A DNA stretch of 16,095 bases from Clostridiales bacterium (GCA_021204765.1 JAJPYU010000117.1:1-16095), one strand, 5' to 3'. Shown: positions 6,475-14,349, counted from the stretch's first letter. The notes: generated from the letters alone by a model not told the origin. Numbers and translations: made by a program.

Positions 6475-7872
6475 ATGAGAGACCGAAGGAAAAAGGAAAA
6501 GGCTAAGGCCAGAGGCTTAAAGATTATAATAGTGGGCTGCGGGAAAGTCGGCAGCACCCTGGTGGAGAGGCTCTCCGGGGACGAACACGATATCACTGTA
6601 ATAGACAGGAATCCGGAGAAGCTCCAGCAGATCACGGATCGATACGACGTCTATGGCATAATAGGAAATGGAGCCAGCCTCTCCGTGCAGCAGGATGCGG
6701 ATGTAGAGCAGGCGGATGTATTTATCGCTGTCACTCCCTCCGACGAGCTGAACCTGCTCTGCTGCGTGGTGGCGAAGCGTAACGGGAACTGCGATGTCAT
6801 CGCCAGGGTCCGGACTCCGGAGTACGTGGAGGAGGCCGATTACCTTAAGGAGAAGATGGGCCTTACCATGATCATCAATCCCGACCAGCAGGCCGCCTAT
6901 GCAATTGCCCGTATACTTTTCATGCCCACGGCTTTGTCAGTAGATATTTTCGCCGGAGGCCAGGCGGATATGATACGTATAAAGCTTCCTGAGGGAAATA
7001 TCCTCACCGGCAGGCGCATCATGGATCTGGACAGTGATCTTCTTGATGCAGTCCTTATCTGTGCCGTGGAGCGGGACGGTAGGGTGGTTATCCCCGACGG
7101 ATCCTTTGTACTGCAGGGCGGGGATGTCATCGCTTTCGTGGCCCAGATGAGAAATGCCAGGACTTTTCTTAATAAGACCGGTTTCGTCACCCACCGGGTC
7201 AGGAATACCATGCTCTTAGGCGGCGGACGCTGTTCATACTATCTGGCACAGATCCTTTTGAAGGCCGGTGTGGGAGTGAAGATAGTTGAGCGCGACGATA
7301 AGCGCTGCAGCGATCTGAGCCTCATGTTTCCAAGAGCTGTGGTGATAAACGGTGATGCCACCAATATGGAGCTGCTGGATGAGGCCGGAATCAAAAATTC
7401 CGAGTCCGTGGTGGCTCTCACAGACATAGACGAGGAGAATATCCTTATGTCCATGCACCTGAAAATGGTCACTGATTCGAAGCTGGTGACCAAGGTGAAC
7501 CGCATTACTTTCCGCCCGGTGATAGAGAACCTGGATCTGGGCAGCGTGATCTTCCCGGAGTACCTGACTGCCGAGGCCATCACAGCCTACGTCCGCACCA
7601 AGGCGGAACAGCTTCACAGTGATATAGAGACTCTGGTAAGACTCTTTTCCGACCAGCTGGAAGCCATCGAGCTCTATGTGGGCGAGGACAGCAAGGTGGC
7701 GGGAATGTCTCTGTCCGAGATGGATCTGAAGGAACATGTGATCATCACCTGTATAAACCGCGGTGGTGAGATCATTATCCCCAGAGGGCACAATAAGCTG
7801 ATGGCGGGGGATACGGTGGTCATAGCTACCACGCAGACGGACATTGGGAAGATAGACGACGTGTTGATATGA
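6475..7872 (+). CDS. trkA: Trk potassium uptake system peripheral protein TrkA
   Basis: 465 residues with the full doubled TrkA layout. The first RCK Rossmann domain has VGCGKVGS (Gly21-Gly26), with Asp44 after strand 2 for nucleotide binding. A TrkA_C domain follows. A second RCK domain starts at about 243 with the variant loop GGGRCS (249-254), and a second TrkA_C lies near the end (about 400-465). TrkA is the cytoplasmic NAD(H)/ATP-sensing ring that gates TrkH. Most homologues start at MKIIIVG; here 14 extra residues, mostly basic (RDRRKKEKAKARG), precede it. No other start lies nearer, and ATG 6475 has GTGAGG seven bases upstream, so the extension seems real. Its stop lies just before trkH. 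Confidence 0.95.
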   Translation: MRDRRKKEKAKARGLKIIIVGCGKVGSTLVERLSGDEHDITVIDRNPEKLQQITDRYDVYGIIGNGASLSVQQDADVEQADVFIAVTPSDELNLLCCVVAKRNGNCDVIARVRTPEYVEEADYLKEKMGLTMIINPDQQAAYAIARILFMPTALSVDIFAGGQADMIRIKLPEGNILTGRRIMDLDSDLLDAVLICAVERDGRVVIPDGSFVLQGGDVIAFVAQMRNARTFLNKTGFVTHRVRNTMLLGGGRCSYYLAQILLKAGVGVKIVERDDKRCSDLSLMFPRAVVINGDATNMELLDEAGIKNSESVVALTDIDEENILMSMHLKMVTDSKLVTKVNRITFRPVIENLDLGSVIFPEYLTAEAITAYVRTKAEQLHSDIETLVRLFSDQLEAIELYVGEDSKVAGMSLSEMDLKEHVIITCINRGGEIIIPRGHNKLMAGDTVVIATTQTDIGKIDDVLI

Positions 7873-7883
7873 GGAACAATATA

Positions 7884-9392
7884 ATGAACAGGTCTATGAT
7901 CTTATACATCCTGGGGTGGGTTATGATACTGACAGGTGCTTTCATGCTCCTGCCGTGGATAGTTGGGCTGATATACAGGGAACAGGTCACCTGGTATTTC
8001 CTGCTTGTGGCGGCGGCAAGCGGCCTGGCAGGTCTTATCATCACGCGTTTTAAGCCGAAAAGCACAGTTTTCTATATAAGGGAGGGCTGTGTGGTGACAG
8101 CTCTGTCCTGGATACTCATAAGCCTGGTGGGCTGCCTGCCCTTTGTCATAAGCGGGGAAATCCCCTCTTTTACCGATGCACTCTTTGAGACCATATCCGG
8201 CTTCACTACCACCGGGGCCAGTATTTTAAATGATATAGAGGCTCTTTCCCACTGCATGCTCTTCTGGAGGAGCTTCACCCACTGGCTGGGAGGCATGGGA
8301 GTGCTGGTATTTCTGTTGGCAGTCATCAAAATGAGTGGCGGGTCCCACATGAACCTGATGCGGGCCGAGAGTCCCGGTCCCTCTGTGGGCAAGCTGGTGC
8401 CGAAAGTGATGCACACCGCCAGGATACTCTACCTTATATATATGGCCATGACCATTCTGGAGGTCATCTTTTTGCTGGTGGGACGCATGTCCCTCTTCGA
8501 GGCCCTGACCACGGCTTTCGGTACAGCCGGTACCGGAGGATTTGCAGTGAAATCAACCAGCCTGGCGGGTTACTCCCCATACATACAGTGGGTGGTCACC
8601 GTCTTCATGCTGATGTTCGGCATAAATTTCTCCGCCTACTACCTGATCCTCTTTAAGAAATGGCGCCAGGCCGTGAAAATGGAGGAGATCCGGGCTTATC
8701 TCTGCGTCGTCGCTGCGGCAGTAGTGCTGATAATGATAAATTCCTACAACGTGGCGGTCACCTTCGGAGAGAATCTGAGGACTGTATCTTTCCAGGTGGC
8801 ATCCATAGTCACCACCACCGGCTTCGCTACCACGAACTTCAATAACTGGCCCGAGACTTCCAGGCTGATACTGGTGATGCTCATGTTCTTCGGAGCCTGC
8901 GCCGGCAGCACCGGCGGCGGCATCAAGGCCTCCCGCTTTGTAATCCTGGTGAAGACAATGGTAAAGGAGCTGGGCTCCTACCTCTATCCGAAGCGGATCA
9001 AGAAGATCAAGATGGACGGCAAGGAAGTGGAGCACGACGTGATCCGGGGCGTGAATGTATTTATCGTCAGCTACGTGGTCATTTTTGCGGTGTCCATCTT
9101 CTGCCTGTCTTTTGAGAATAATGACCTGATCACCAATTTCACGGCGGTGGCGGCCACCATAAATAACATCGGGCCCGGCCTGGAGCTGGTGGGACCCGAG
9201 GAGAATTATGCTTTCTTCAGCATTTTCAGCAAATATGTGCTGATGTTTGATATGCTTGCCGGCAGGCTGGAGCTCTTCCCGCTGCTGATACTGATTTACC
9301 CGCCCACCTGGAGGGGGATATTCAGGAGAAGGTCGAGGAACAGGAAAAGGATGGACATACATCTCGGGGATTTGCTCAGGGGTGCAAAATAA
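7884..9392 (+). CDS. trkH: Trk potassium uptake system membrane protein TrkH
   Basis: 502 residues, strongly hydrophobic, of the TrkH/KtrB K+ transporter superfamily. The four selectivity-filter loops are visible: GFTTTGAS (Gly111), TAGTGGFA (Gly218), TTTGFATT (Gly313) and NNIGPG (Gly430). These fit the four-fold pseudo-symmetric K+ pore. It sits in the membrane and is gated by TrkA, encoded directly upstream. I chose ATG 7884 because GAGG at 7871-7874 lies nine bases before it. ATG 7869, overlapping the trkA stop as ATGA, would add five residues (MRNNI) but lacks a binding site. Its stop TAA shares one base with the next start (TAATG). Confidence 0.95.
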   Translation: MNRSMILYILGWVMILTGAFMLLPWIVGLIYREQVTWYFLLVAAASGLAGLIITRFKPKSTVFYIREGCVVTALSWILISLVGCLPFVISGEIPSFTDALFETISGFTTTGASILNDIEALSHCMLFWRSFTHWLGGMGVLVFLLAVIKMSGGSHMNLMRAESPGPSVGKLVPKVMHTARILYLIYMAMTILEVIFLLVGRMSLFEALTTAFGTAGTGGFAVKSTSLAGYSPYIQWVVTVFMLMFGINFSAYYLILFKKWRQAVKMEEIRAYLCVVAAAVVLIMINSYNVAVTFGENLRTVSFQVASIVTTTGFATTNFNNWPETSRLILVMLMFFGACAGSTGGGIKASRFVILVKTMVKELGSYLYPKRIKKIKMDGKEVEHDVIRGVNVFIVSYVVIFAVSIFCLSFENNDLITNFTAVAATINNIGPGLELVGPEENYAFFSIFSKYVLMFDMLAGRLELFPLLILIYPPTWRGIFRRRSRNRKRMDIHLGDLLRGAK

Positions 9393-10222
9393 TGGATTCA
9401 CACAATAACCAGAAGAAAATAGCGGTGATAAATGACCTGTCGGGCTTCGGGCGCTGCTCCATAGCAGTGGCACTGCCCATCATTTCCGTGATGAAGATAC
9501 AGTGCTGTCCGCTGCCCACGTCGGTATTTTCAAATCACACCGGATTTCCCAGCTTCTACTTTGATGATCTGACCTCGGATATGGAAGCCTACATGGATGA
9601 GTGGAAGAAGCTGGACTTAAGATTCGATGGGATATGCACCGGTTTTTTAGGCTCGGTGGAGCAGATAGATATAGTGGCGGGATTCCTTAAGGAGTTCGGA
9701 GGCGGGGAGACTGTCACCCTCATCGATCCGGTCATGGGGGACTACGGCCGGCCTTATCCGACTTACACCATGGAAATGTGCCGGGAGATGAAGCGGCTGG
9801 TGAAATTCGCTGATATACTGACCCCCAATGTCACCGAGGCCTGCATGCTGACGGACACCCCATACAAGGAGAAGTGGAGGGTGGCCGAGATAGAGGATAT
9901 GGCTGAGAAGCTCTGCGCCATGGGGCCGGAGAAGATAGTGGTGACGGGGATACCCCAGGGGAGCTTCGTGGCGAACCTTTGCTATGAGAAGGGCAAGCCT
10001 GTGAAGCTGAGACGGACCCACTGCGTCGGGGACTCCCGCTCCGGCACGGGGGATATCTTCGCGGCGATACTGGCGGCAGACGCAGTAAACGGGGTGGCTT
10101 TCGGGGACTCCGTGAAGAAAGCGTCCTCCTTCGTGAAGAAATGCATCGAGACATCCATCGAGAAGGGGATACCGCTGACGGACGGGCTGTGTTTCGAAGA
10201 ACACCTTGCAAAATTAGGGTAG
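9392..10222 (+). CDS. PdxY-like pyridoxamine/pyridoxal kinase
   Basis: 276 residues, ribokinase-like (PfkB) fold, pyridoxal kinase family. The N-terminal NDLSGFGRCS segment is the B6-vitamer pocket signature. TSVFSNHTGF, the DPVMGDYG motif (metal/phosphate binding) and the anion-hole motif SGTGD with catalytic Asp221 are all present. It phosphorylates pyridoxal, pyridoxamine or pyridoxine with ATP in the cytoplasm (PLP salvage). Length matches the family. The start overlaps the trkH stop (TAATG), with AGGGG at 9379-9383 as binding site, so it is co-translated with a K+ transporter. Known pyridoxal kinases are activated by K+, which makes the pairing suggestive but unproven. The exact preferred vitamer cannot be told from sequence. 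Confidence 0.92.
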   Translation: MDSHNNQKKIAVINDLSGFGRCSIAVALPIISVMKIQCCPLPTSVFSNHTGFPSFYFDDLTSDMEAYMDEWKKLDLRFDGICTGFLGSVEQIDIVAGFLKEFGGGETVTLIDPVMGDYGRPYPTYTMEMCREMKRLVKFADILTPNVTEACMLTDTPYKEKWRVAEIEDMAEKLCAMGPEKIVVTGIPQGSFVANLCYEKGKPVKLRRTHCVGDSRSGTGDIFAAILAADAVNGVAFGDSVKKASSFVKKCIETSIEKGIPLTDGLCFEEHLAKLG

Positions 10223-10236
10223 GAAAGGTTTTAGTG

Positions 10237-10839
10237 ATGGAGATTTTATATAAGGTGTATGACAATTTGTACGTGAACCTGACCAACAGGTGCCCGTGTG
10301 CCTGCGTATTTTGTCTGAGGCAGAGCACCGACTGCGTCGGAGAGTCCGCCAGCCTGTGGCTGGAGAGGGAGCCGACGGCCCGGGAGGTCATGGCGGAGTT
10401 TTCCAAGTTCGACATGAGTCAGTTTGGCGAGGTGGTCTTCTGCGGCTTCGGGGAGCCCACGGAGGCCTTTGACGTGATGATCCCGGTGGCCAGATTCGTG
10501 AAAGAGACCTATGGGATGCCTGTCAGGCTTAACACCAACGGACTGGGGAATCTGATAAACGGCCGGGACATCACGCCGGAGCTTGAGGGGCTTATCGACA
10601 CTGTCTCGGTGAGCCTTAACAATCCCGACCCCATCCGCTATCAGGAGATAGTGAGAAGCCGCTTCGGGGAGGAGTCCTTCGCCGCCATGACAGACTTTAC
10701 CCGCCGCTGCGTCGCCCATGTCCCCAACGTGGTCATGTCCACCGTGGACACGACCATAACTCACGAGGAAGAGGCAAAGTGCCGGAAGATCTGTGAGGAG
10801 ATAGGGGCGACATATCGAATAAGAGCGTTTGAGGGATAA
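10237..10839 (+). CDS. TatD family-associated radical SAM protein
   Basis: 200 residues, a short radical SAM enzyme. The cluster motif CX3CX2C is Cys19-Cys23-Cys26 (in NRCPCACVFC). The SAM-binding glycine motif is CGFGEPTE (69-76). Asn- and Gly-rich RLNTNGLGN and VSVSLNNPDP follow, as in small activase-like radical SAM proteins. The family is best known as a partner of TatD nucleases, sometimes fused to them; no TatD gene is in this window and the substrate is unknown. The frame is open upstream to ATG 10141 inside the kinase gene, but ATG 10237, with AGGAAAGG (10221-10228) eight bases before it, gives the expected N-terminus MEILYKVYDN. It is the last gene of the trkA operon and faces the MFS gene. 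Confidence 0.87.
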   Translation: MEILYKVYDNLYVNLTNRCPCACVFCLRQSTDCVGESASLWLEREPTAREVMAEFSKFDMSQFGEVVFCGFGEPTEAFDVMIPVARFVKETYGMPVRLNTNGLGNLINGRDITPELEGLIDTVSVSLNNPDPIRYQEIVRSRFGEESFAAMTDFTRRCVAHVPNVVMSTVDTTITHEEEAKCRKICEEIGATYRIRAFEG

Positions 10840-10852
10840 CATAAGAGCCTGC

Positions 10853-10880
10853 CCGGAAATGTCAGATATTGCATTTTCGG
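10853..10880. other. Inverted repeat between convergent genes, possible weak bidirectional terminator
   Basis: CCGGAAATG (10853-10861) pairs with CATTTTCGG (10872-10880), nine pairs with one G-T wobble and a 10-base loop. It lies in the 68-base gap between the radical SAM gene (+) and the MFS gene (-). Neither strand has a clear T-run next to it, so termination is possible but not shown. Confidence 0.4.
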
Positions 10881-10907
10881 TAAACCTGGCGGGACACCTC
10901 ATTAACT

Positions 10908-12227
10908 TTATTCAGGAAGCTTCTGCCCCCGCATGGGCGACACGATGAGGTATATCACTGCCACGGCCAGCGTCAGTATGCCCCCGATGTAGAGGGGCAT
11001 GTACAGGGAGTCGCCGGTGACGCGGCCCACCACATTCTCGAAGCTGCTGCTTAAGAACATTCCCAGATTATATAACGCCATCATTATAGCCGACACCATG
11101 GCGATACGCGCAGTGGAGGTGGCCAGTCCCAGTATCATCATCGCGCAGGAGAGGGTCATGGAGAAGCCCAGCCCTGCGACGAAGATCAGGACGCAGAGCA
11201 GGACCACGCTGCGGCTGATCCCGCAGCCCAGGATGCCGATGGCCATGAGCAGCAGGAAGAAAGGCAGGGATTTTTTCTTAAGGGCAGAGAAAAGTTTGGG
11301 ATATATCAGCCCTCCTATCATGCAGCCCAGGGAGAAGCACACGGCTACCACACCGGCCACGGTGGTGGAGTCGATGATGGCGGCGGAGAGGAAGGAGCAG
11401 CCCACCAGCAGCGGCGCGATAAATATTCCCACTAAAAGCATCATGATCCAGCACTGGAAGACGGGGAGTCCCAGCTTTCCGGAAGTCTGGGATGAACCTT
11501 CTTTACCGGAAACAGTTTCCTTTTCAGGCTTGCTATCAGTCATTTTGTTTTCTGTCTCAGATTCGCTCCCGGCTGCTTTAGTTTTAGCTGTTTTTTCTGA
11601 GCCGGTTCCTGTATCAGATTCCATCACGGCAGTGCCGCCCGTCTCATCAGCAGGCGTGAAGTCCATTTTCATACATCCCACTATAATGATAACCAGCGGA
11701 ATAAAGAGCAGTATGTGATTAAGGAATACATAGTTCCAGCCCCTCTCGGCCAGGACGCCGCCTAAAAGCTGCAGGATGCAGTTCATGCCGAAGCCCACGA
11801 ACATGCCCATGCCCAGGATGCGGGCCCGCTTTTCCACAGGGATCAGTATGGTAGTCACGGTATTTTCCATGCTCTGCATGCCGCCGAAGCCTATACCGAA
11901 GATTCCGCGAAGCACTATGAGCATGATGAATTTGCTTGTCACGAAAGGCACCAGTGCCGATACCACCTCCACGATGGCGCAGAAAAGCACCAGGGGCTTG
12001 TAACCCACCTTCTTCCCGGCGATAAAGCCCAGGATGATGGAAAAGACCACACTCACTATGCAGGCCACGGTGGTCACATACATGCCGGTGGTGGATGTCA
12101 GGTTAAAGGCTGATGAGATCTCCTCGATGGCGGCATCTATTGAGCCGGGGATCTGCCCCATGCAGAACATGGCCAGGGACACGGCCACCGCCAGGATATA
12201 ATTCTTTGTTTGACGCTTCGCTTCCAT
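10908..12227 (-). CDS. MFS transporter (12-TM), substrate unknown
   Basis: 439 residues with two blocks of about six hydrophobic segments. A motif A-like loop, GFIAGKKVGYKP, follows helix 2. Between helices 6 and 7 lies a hydrophilic, low-complexity loop of about 60 residues (about 187-249, bases 11480-11668), rich in Ser, Thr, Glu and Lys. It is longer than usual and is probably cytoplasmic. The family is proton-driven export or uptake; no motif here identifies a substrate, though drug or metabolite efflux is common in such proteins. Start ATG (12225-12227) is set by GGAGG at 12241-12237, nine bases upstream. The frame stays open to 12338, but that stretch holds the promoter and leader hairpin and is non-coding. 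It is transcribed alone, convergent with the trkA operon. Confidence 0.88.
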   Translation of the reverse strand: MEAKRQTKNYILAVAVSLAMFCMGQIPGSIDAAIEEISSAFNLTSTTGMYVTTVACIVSVVFSIILGFIAGKKVGYKPLVLFCAIVEVVSALVPFVTSKFIMLIVLRGIFGIGFGGMQSMENTVTTILIPVEKRARILGMGMFVGFGMNCILQLLGGVLAERGWNYVFLNHILLFIPLVIIIVGCMKMDFTPADETGGTAVMESDTGTGSEKTAKTKAAGSESETENKMTDSKPEKETVSGKEGSSQTSGKLGLPVFQCWIMMLLVGIFIAPLLVGCSFLSAAIIDSTTVAGVVAVCFSLGCMIGGLIYPKLFSALKKKSLPFFLLLMAIGILGCGISRSVVLLCVLIFVAGLGFSMTLSCAMMILGLATSTARIAMVSAIMMALYNLGMFLSSSFENVVGRVTGDSLYMPLYIGGILTLAVAVIYLIVSPMRGQKLPE

Positions 12228-12245
12228 ATTCGTATACCTCCGAAT
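12228..12245 (-). promoter_or_regulatory. Hairpin presenting the MFS Shine-Dalgarno in its loop
   Basis: On the - strand ATTCG (12245-12241) and CGAAT (12232-12228) can pair, with an 8-base loop GAGGTATA that contains most of GGAGG. The start codon follows at once. The five-pair stem is weak, but it could tune translation together with the terminator-like hairpin just upstream. Confidence 0.4.
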
Positions 12246-12248
12246 TAC

Positions 12249-12311
12249 AAAAAAAACGATACAAAATTCCGCTTCTCTGGCGTGTAACCAGTCCGCGTGA
12301 ACCTTGTATCG
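12249..12311 (-). terminator. Intrinsic-terminator-like hairpin in the MFS leader (attenuator or small-RNA end)
   Basis: Read on the - strand, CGATACAAGGTTC (12311-12299) pairs with GAATTTTGTATCG (12269-12257): 13 pairs in a row, two of them G-U. After a one-base bulge (12298), CGC/GCG adds three pairs (12297-12295 with 12272-12270). After a small internal loop, CTGG/CCAG adds four (12291-12288 with 12280-12277) under a 7-base loop. Eight T follow directly (12256-12249). This has the form of a rho-independent terminator, lying between the MFS promoter and its ribosome binding site. It is therefore either a conditional attenuator or the 3' end of a small RNA of about 75 bases. It matches no riboswitch class I can recall. 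Confidence 0.72.
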
Positions 12312-12328
12312 GCCGTTTTCAAGAAAAA

Positions 12329-12356
12329 ATTTTAACAATTTTTAAAAAAATGTCAA
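12329..12356 (-). promoter_or_regulatory. Sigma-A promoter for the MFS gene and its leader
   Basis: On the - strand a perfect -35 TTGACA (12356-12351) and a -10 TAAAAT (12334-12329, 5 of 6) are 16 bases apart in very AT-rich DNA. Transcription would start near 12322, only about 10 bases before the leader hairpin. Confidence 0.8.
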
Positions 12357-12397
12357 GACCAAAGTAACCGAATCTCCTACTATTTGGCTCCGGATTG

Positions 12398-12406
12398 TGT
12401 TATACT
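12398..12406 (+). promoter_or_regulatory. Extended -10 promoter for the Uma2 gene
   Basis: TGTTATACT is a TGn-extended -10 element (TATACT, 5 of 6). No good -35 is seen at the right distance, as is common for extended -10 promoters. The start would be near 12413, with AAGGAGG (12426-12432) eight bases before ATG 12441. It diverges from the MFS promoter. Confidence 0.6.
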
Positions 12407-12440
12407 GATATTAAGTTTACTTTTGAAGGAGGAAATGAGC

Positions 12441-12974
12441 ATGCCTTTACCAAAAGAATACACCACTGCTGATATCTACAGCCTTCCCGACGGGCAGAGG
12501 GCGGAGCTCATTGATGGGCAGATGTATGACATGGCTCCCCCTTCGCGGCGGCACCAGTTGATCATATCTGAGTTGAATTATCTGATCAGGGATTATATTA
12601 AGAAAAAAGGCGGAGATTGCGAGGTGTATCCCGCCCCCTTTGCCGTCAGATTAAATGCTGATGACAGGACCTATGTGGAGCCGGACATTTCCGTGGTCTG
12701 CGATCCGAAAAAGCTGGATGACGCAGGCTGCACCGGGGCACCGGACTGGATAATAGAGGTGGCCTCTCCGGGCAGCACACGCATGGATTACAGCGTGAAG
12801 CTTTTTAAGTATCGCACAGCCGGGGTAAGGGAGTACTGGATAGTGGATCCGGACAAGAAGCGCATTATGGTCTATGATTTCGCAAATGATAATATGAGCG
12901 AGTATACATTTTCTGACGTGGTGAGGGTCGGGATATATGAGGATCTGGAGATTGATCTTAAGGGGATTATATAA
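12441..12974 (+). CDS. Uma2 family (DUF820) restriction-endonuclease-like protein
   Basis: 177 residues. It shows the Uma2/DUF820 pattern of the PD-(D/E)XK nuclease fold: an N-terminal ELIDGQMYDM strand pair, VEPDISVV with Asp82, IIEVASPGS with Glu106, and a downstream Lys120 in VKLFKY before the conserved GVREYWIVDP. In this family the catalytic lysine is often moved from the classical EXK position, and here EVA replaces EXK. Substrate and biological role are unknown for most members. They are plentiful in cyanobacteria and scattered elsewhere, which hints at transfer. ATG 12435 is also in frame but is only two bases from the Shine-Dalgarno; ATG 12441 has the right eight-base spacing. No partner toxin, antitoxin or methylase is beside it. 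Confidence 0.87.
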   Translation: MPLPKEYTTADIYSLPDGQRAELIDGQMYDMAPPSRRHQLIISELNYLIRDYIKKKGGDCEVYPAPFAVRLNADDRTYVEPDISVVCDPKKLDDAGCTGAPDWIIEVASPGSTRMDYSVKLFKYRTAGVREYWIVDPDKKRIMVYDFANDNMSEYTFSDVVRVGIYEDLEIDLKGII

Positions 12975-13035
12975 TTGGTGCGGGAGCGGAAAGCAGCGTT
13001 TTATGTACTAAAGCAGTTTGTATGAGGAGATTATC

Positions 13036-14349
13036 ATGTATTCAGAAATCGCAAAACTGATCTTATACGGAGATATGCCGACGGACTGCCTCCTCTATCA
13101 GATGGGGGAGATATTCCGTGATTTTGAGGAGGGAAAGGAGACGGGGGCCATCCTTACCCGCCGCATTTACACCCAGATAAAGCATCTGCTGACCCTGGCC
13201 ACGGACTACGGCTTTGATAAGAACCTCTGGCACAATTATCTGGCCTATTACCTCATAACCAATGAGAATCCCTTCAGCCTCACCTGCGAGAAAGTGGGTG
13301 CTAACGACGGCAGCGTGAATCATTTCGCCTTAAATGACTTTGCCGCCATGAAGTCTCTTTTTGACTATGATTTCTCAGAGATAGAGACCGCCCTGGGTAT
13401 CGACTGCTTTTCCCTCATTTCCGATTATCATGCCATAGATAAAAAGGAGCTGATGTACAATAAGAATGTCAGTGAGAAGGTGCAGGAGCTGTCCCGGCAG
13501 CTGGAGTCGGCGGCTGACGCAAAAGGTTTCTTTGATGCGGTCACCGGATTTTACAGGGACTACGGAGTGGGGATGTTCGGCCTTAACAAGGCTTTCCGCT
13601 TTGCGGGAACAGGCGCGGGCGGACTCAGCTTTCTTCCTATTAATAATATGGACCAGGTCGTGCTGGATGATCTCATCGGTTATGAGATCCAGAAAAAGAA
13701 GCTGGTCGATAATACGAAAGCCTTCGTAGAGGGGAGAAAGGCGAACAACGTCCTCCTCTTCGGCGATGCCGGCACCGGCAAGTCCACCAGCGTCAAGGCC
13801 ATAGTCAATGAATTCTATGGTGACGGGCTGAGGATGATAGAGATATACAAGCACCAGTTCAAAGATCTCTCGAACCTGATCTCTGCGGTGAAGAACCGGA
13901 ATTACAAGTTCATCATTTACATGGATGACCTCTCCTTCGAGGGCTTCGAGGTGGAGTACAAGTTCTTAAAGGCCGTCATCGAGGGCGGCGTGGAGACGAA
14001 GCCGGACAATGTCCTGATATACGCCACCAGTAACCGTCGCCACCTGATACAGGAGAACTGGAGCGACCGCAACGACATGGAGTTCTCCGACGGCATGCAC
14101 CGCTCCGACACCATGCAGGAGAAGCTCTCCCTGGCCAACCGCTTCGGGGTAACCATCAGCTTCTCCAAGCCCAGCCAGAAGGAGTACTTCGGGATTGTCA
14201 TCGGACTGGCCCGCCGCGCCGGGATCACGCTTTCCGACGAGGAGCTCAAGGCCGAAGCCAACAAGTGGGAGCTGTCCCACGGCGGTATCTCGGGCCGCAC
14301 CGCACAACAGTTCATAAATTATGTAGAGGGTACTTATACAGTAGAATAG
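13036..14349 (+). CDS. DUF815-type AAA ATPase
   Basis: 437 residues. An alpha-helical N-terminal region (about 1-210) has no motif I recognise. It is followed by a P-loop ATPase: Walker A GDAGTGKST (243-251, Lys249), Walker B IIYMDDLS (Asp297-Asp298) and a sensor-1-like YATSNRRHL with Asn. This is the DUF815 layout, a cytoplasmic AAA protein whose client is unknown. A C-terminal helical lid region (about 370-430) ends in GISGRTAQQFINYVEGTY. Start ATG 13036 has GAGGAG (13024-13029) six bases upstream; the frame is open a little further to a TTG at 13018 that lacks a site. It lies 61 bases after the Uma2 gene, probably co-transcribed, though a functional link is only inference. Confidence 0.88.
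   Translation: MYSEIAKLILYGDMPTDCLLYQMGEIFRDFEEGKETGAILTRRIYTQIKHLLTLATDYGFDKNLWHNYLAYYLITNENPFSLTCEKVGANDGSVNHFALNDFAAMKSLFDYDFSEIETALGIDCFSLISDYHAIDKKELMYNKNVSEKVQELSRQLESAADAKGFFDAVTGFYRDYGVGMFGLNKAFRFAGTGAGGLSFLPINNMDQVVLDDLIGYEIQKKKLVDNTKAFVEGRKANNVLLFGDAGTGKSTSVKAIVNEFYGDGLRMIEIYKHQFKDLSNLISAVKNRNYKFIIYMDDLSFEGFEVEYKFLKAVIEGGVETKPDNVLIYATSNRRHLIQENWSDRNDMEFSDGMHRSDTMQEKLSLANRFGVTISFSKPSQKEYFGIVIGLARRAGITLSDEELKAEANKWELSHGGISGRTAQQFINYVEGTYTVE

Noticed and set aside
6258..6506. 82-residue + strand frame before trkA, including a possible 33-residue leader peptide from ATG 6405
   Set aside because: It crosses the terminator, hairpin and promoter; the short ORF from 6405 has only a poor AAAGG site and no regulatory codon run.
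8553..9473. 306-residue reading frame on the - strand
   Set aside because: It is fully antisense to trkH, with no membrane or domain pattern, rich in His/Gln/Pro as expected of a reverse-frame shadow, and has no binding site.
10141..10236. Earlier start for the radical SAM protein inside the kinase gene
   Set aside because: The extra 32 residues are a frame shadow of the kinase and lack a binding site; ATG 10237 has AGGAAAGG at eight bases.
12249..12322. A known guanidine, fluoride, purine or c-di-AMP riboswitch in the MFS leader
   Set aside because: None of the conserved cores I can recall for these classes is present in this short hairpin; it is left as unclassified.
12228..12338. N-terminal extension of the MFS protein by 37 residues
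   Set aside because: The stretch contains the -10 region, leader hairpin and Shine-Dalgarno; ATG at 12227 has a well-placed GGAGG.
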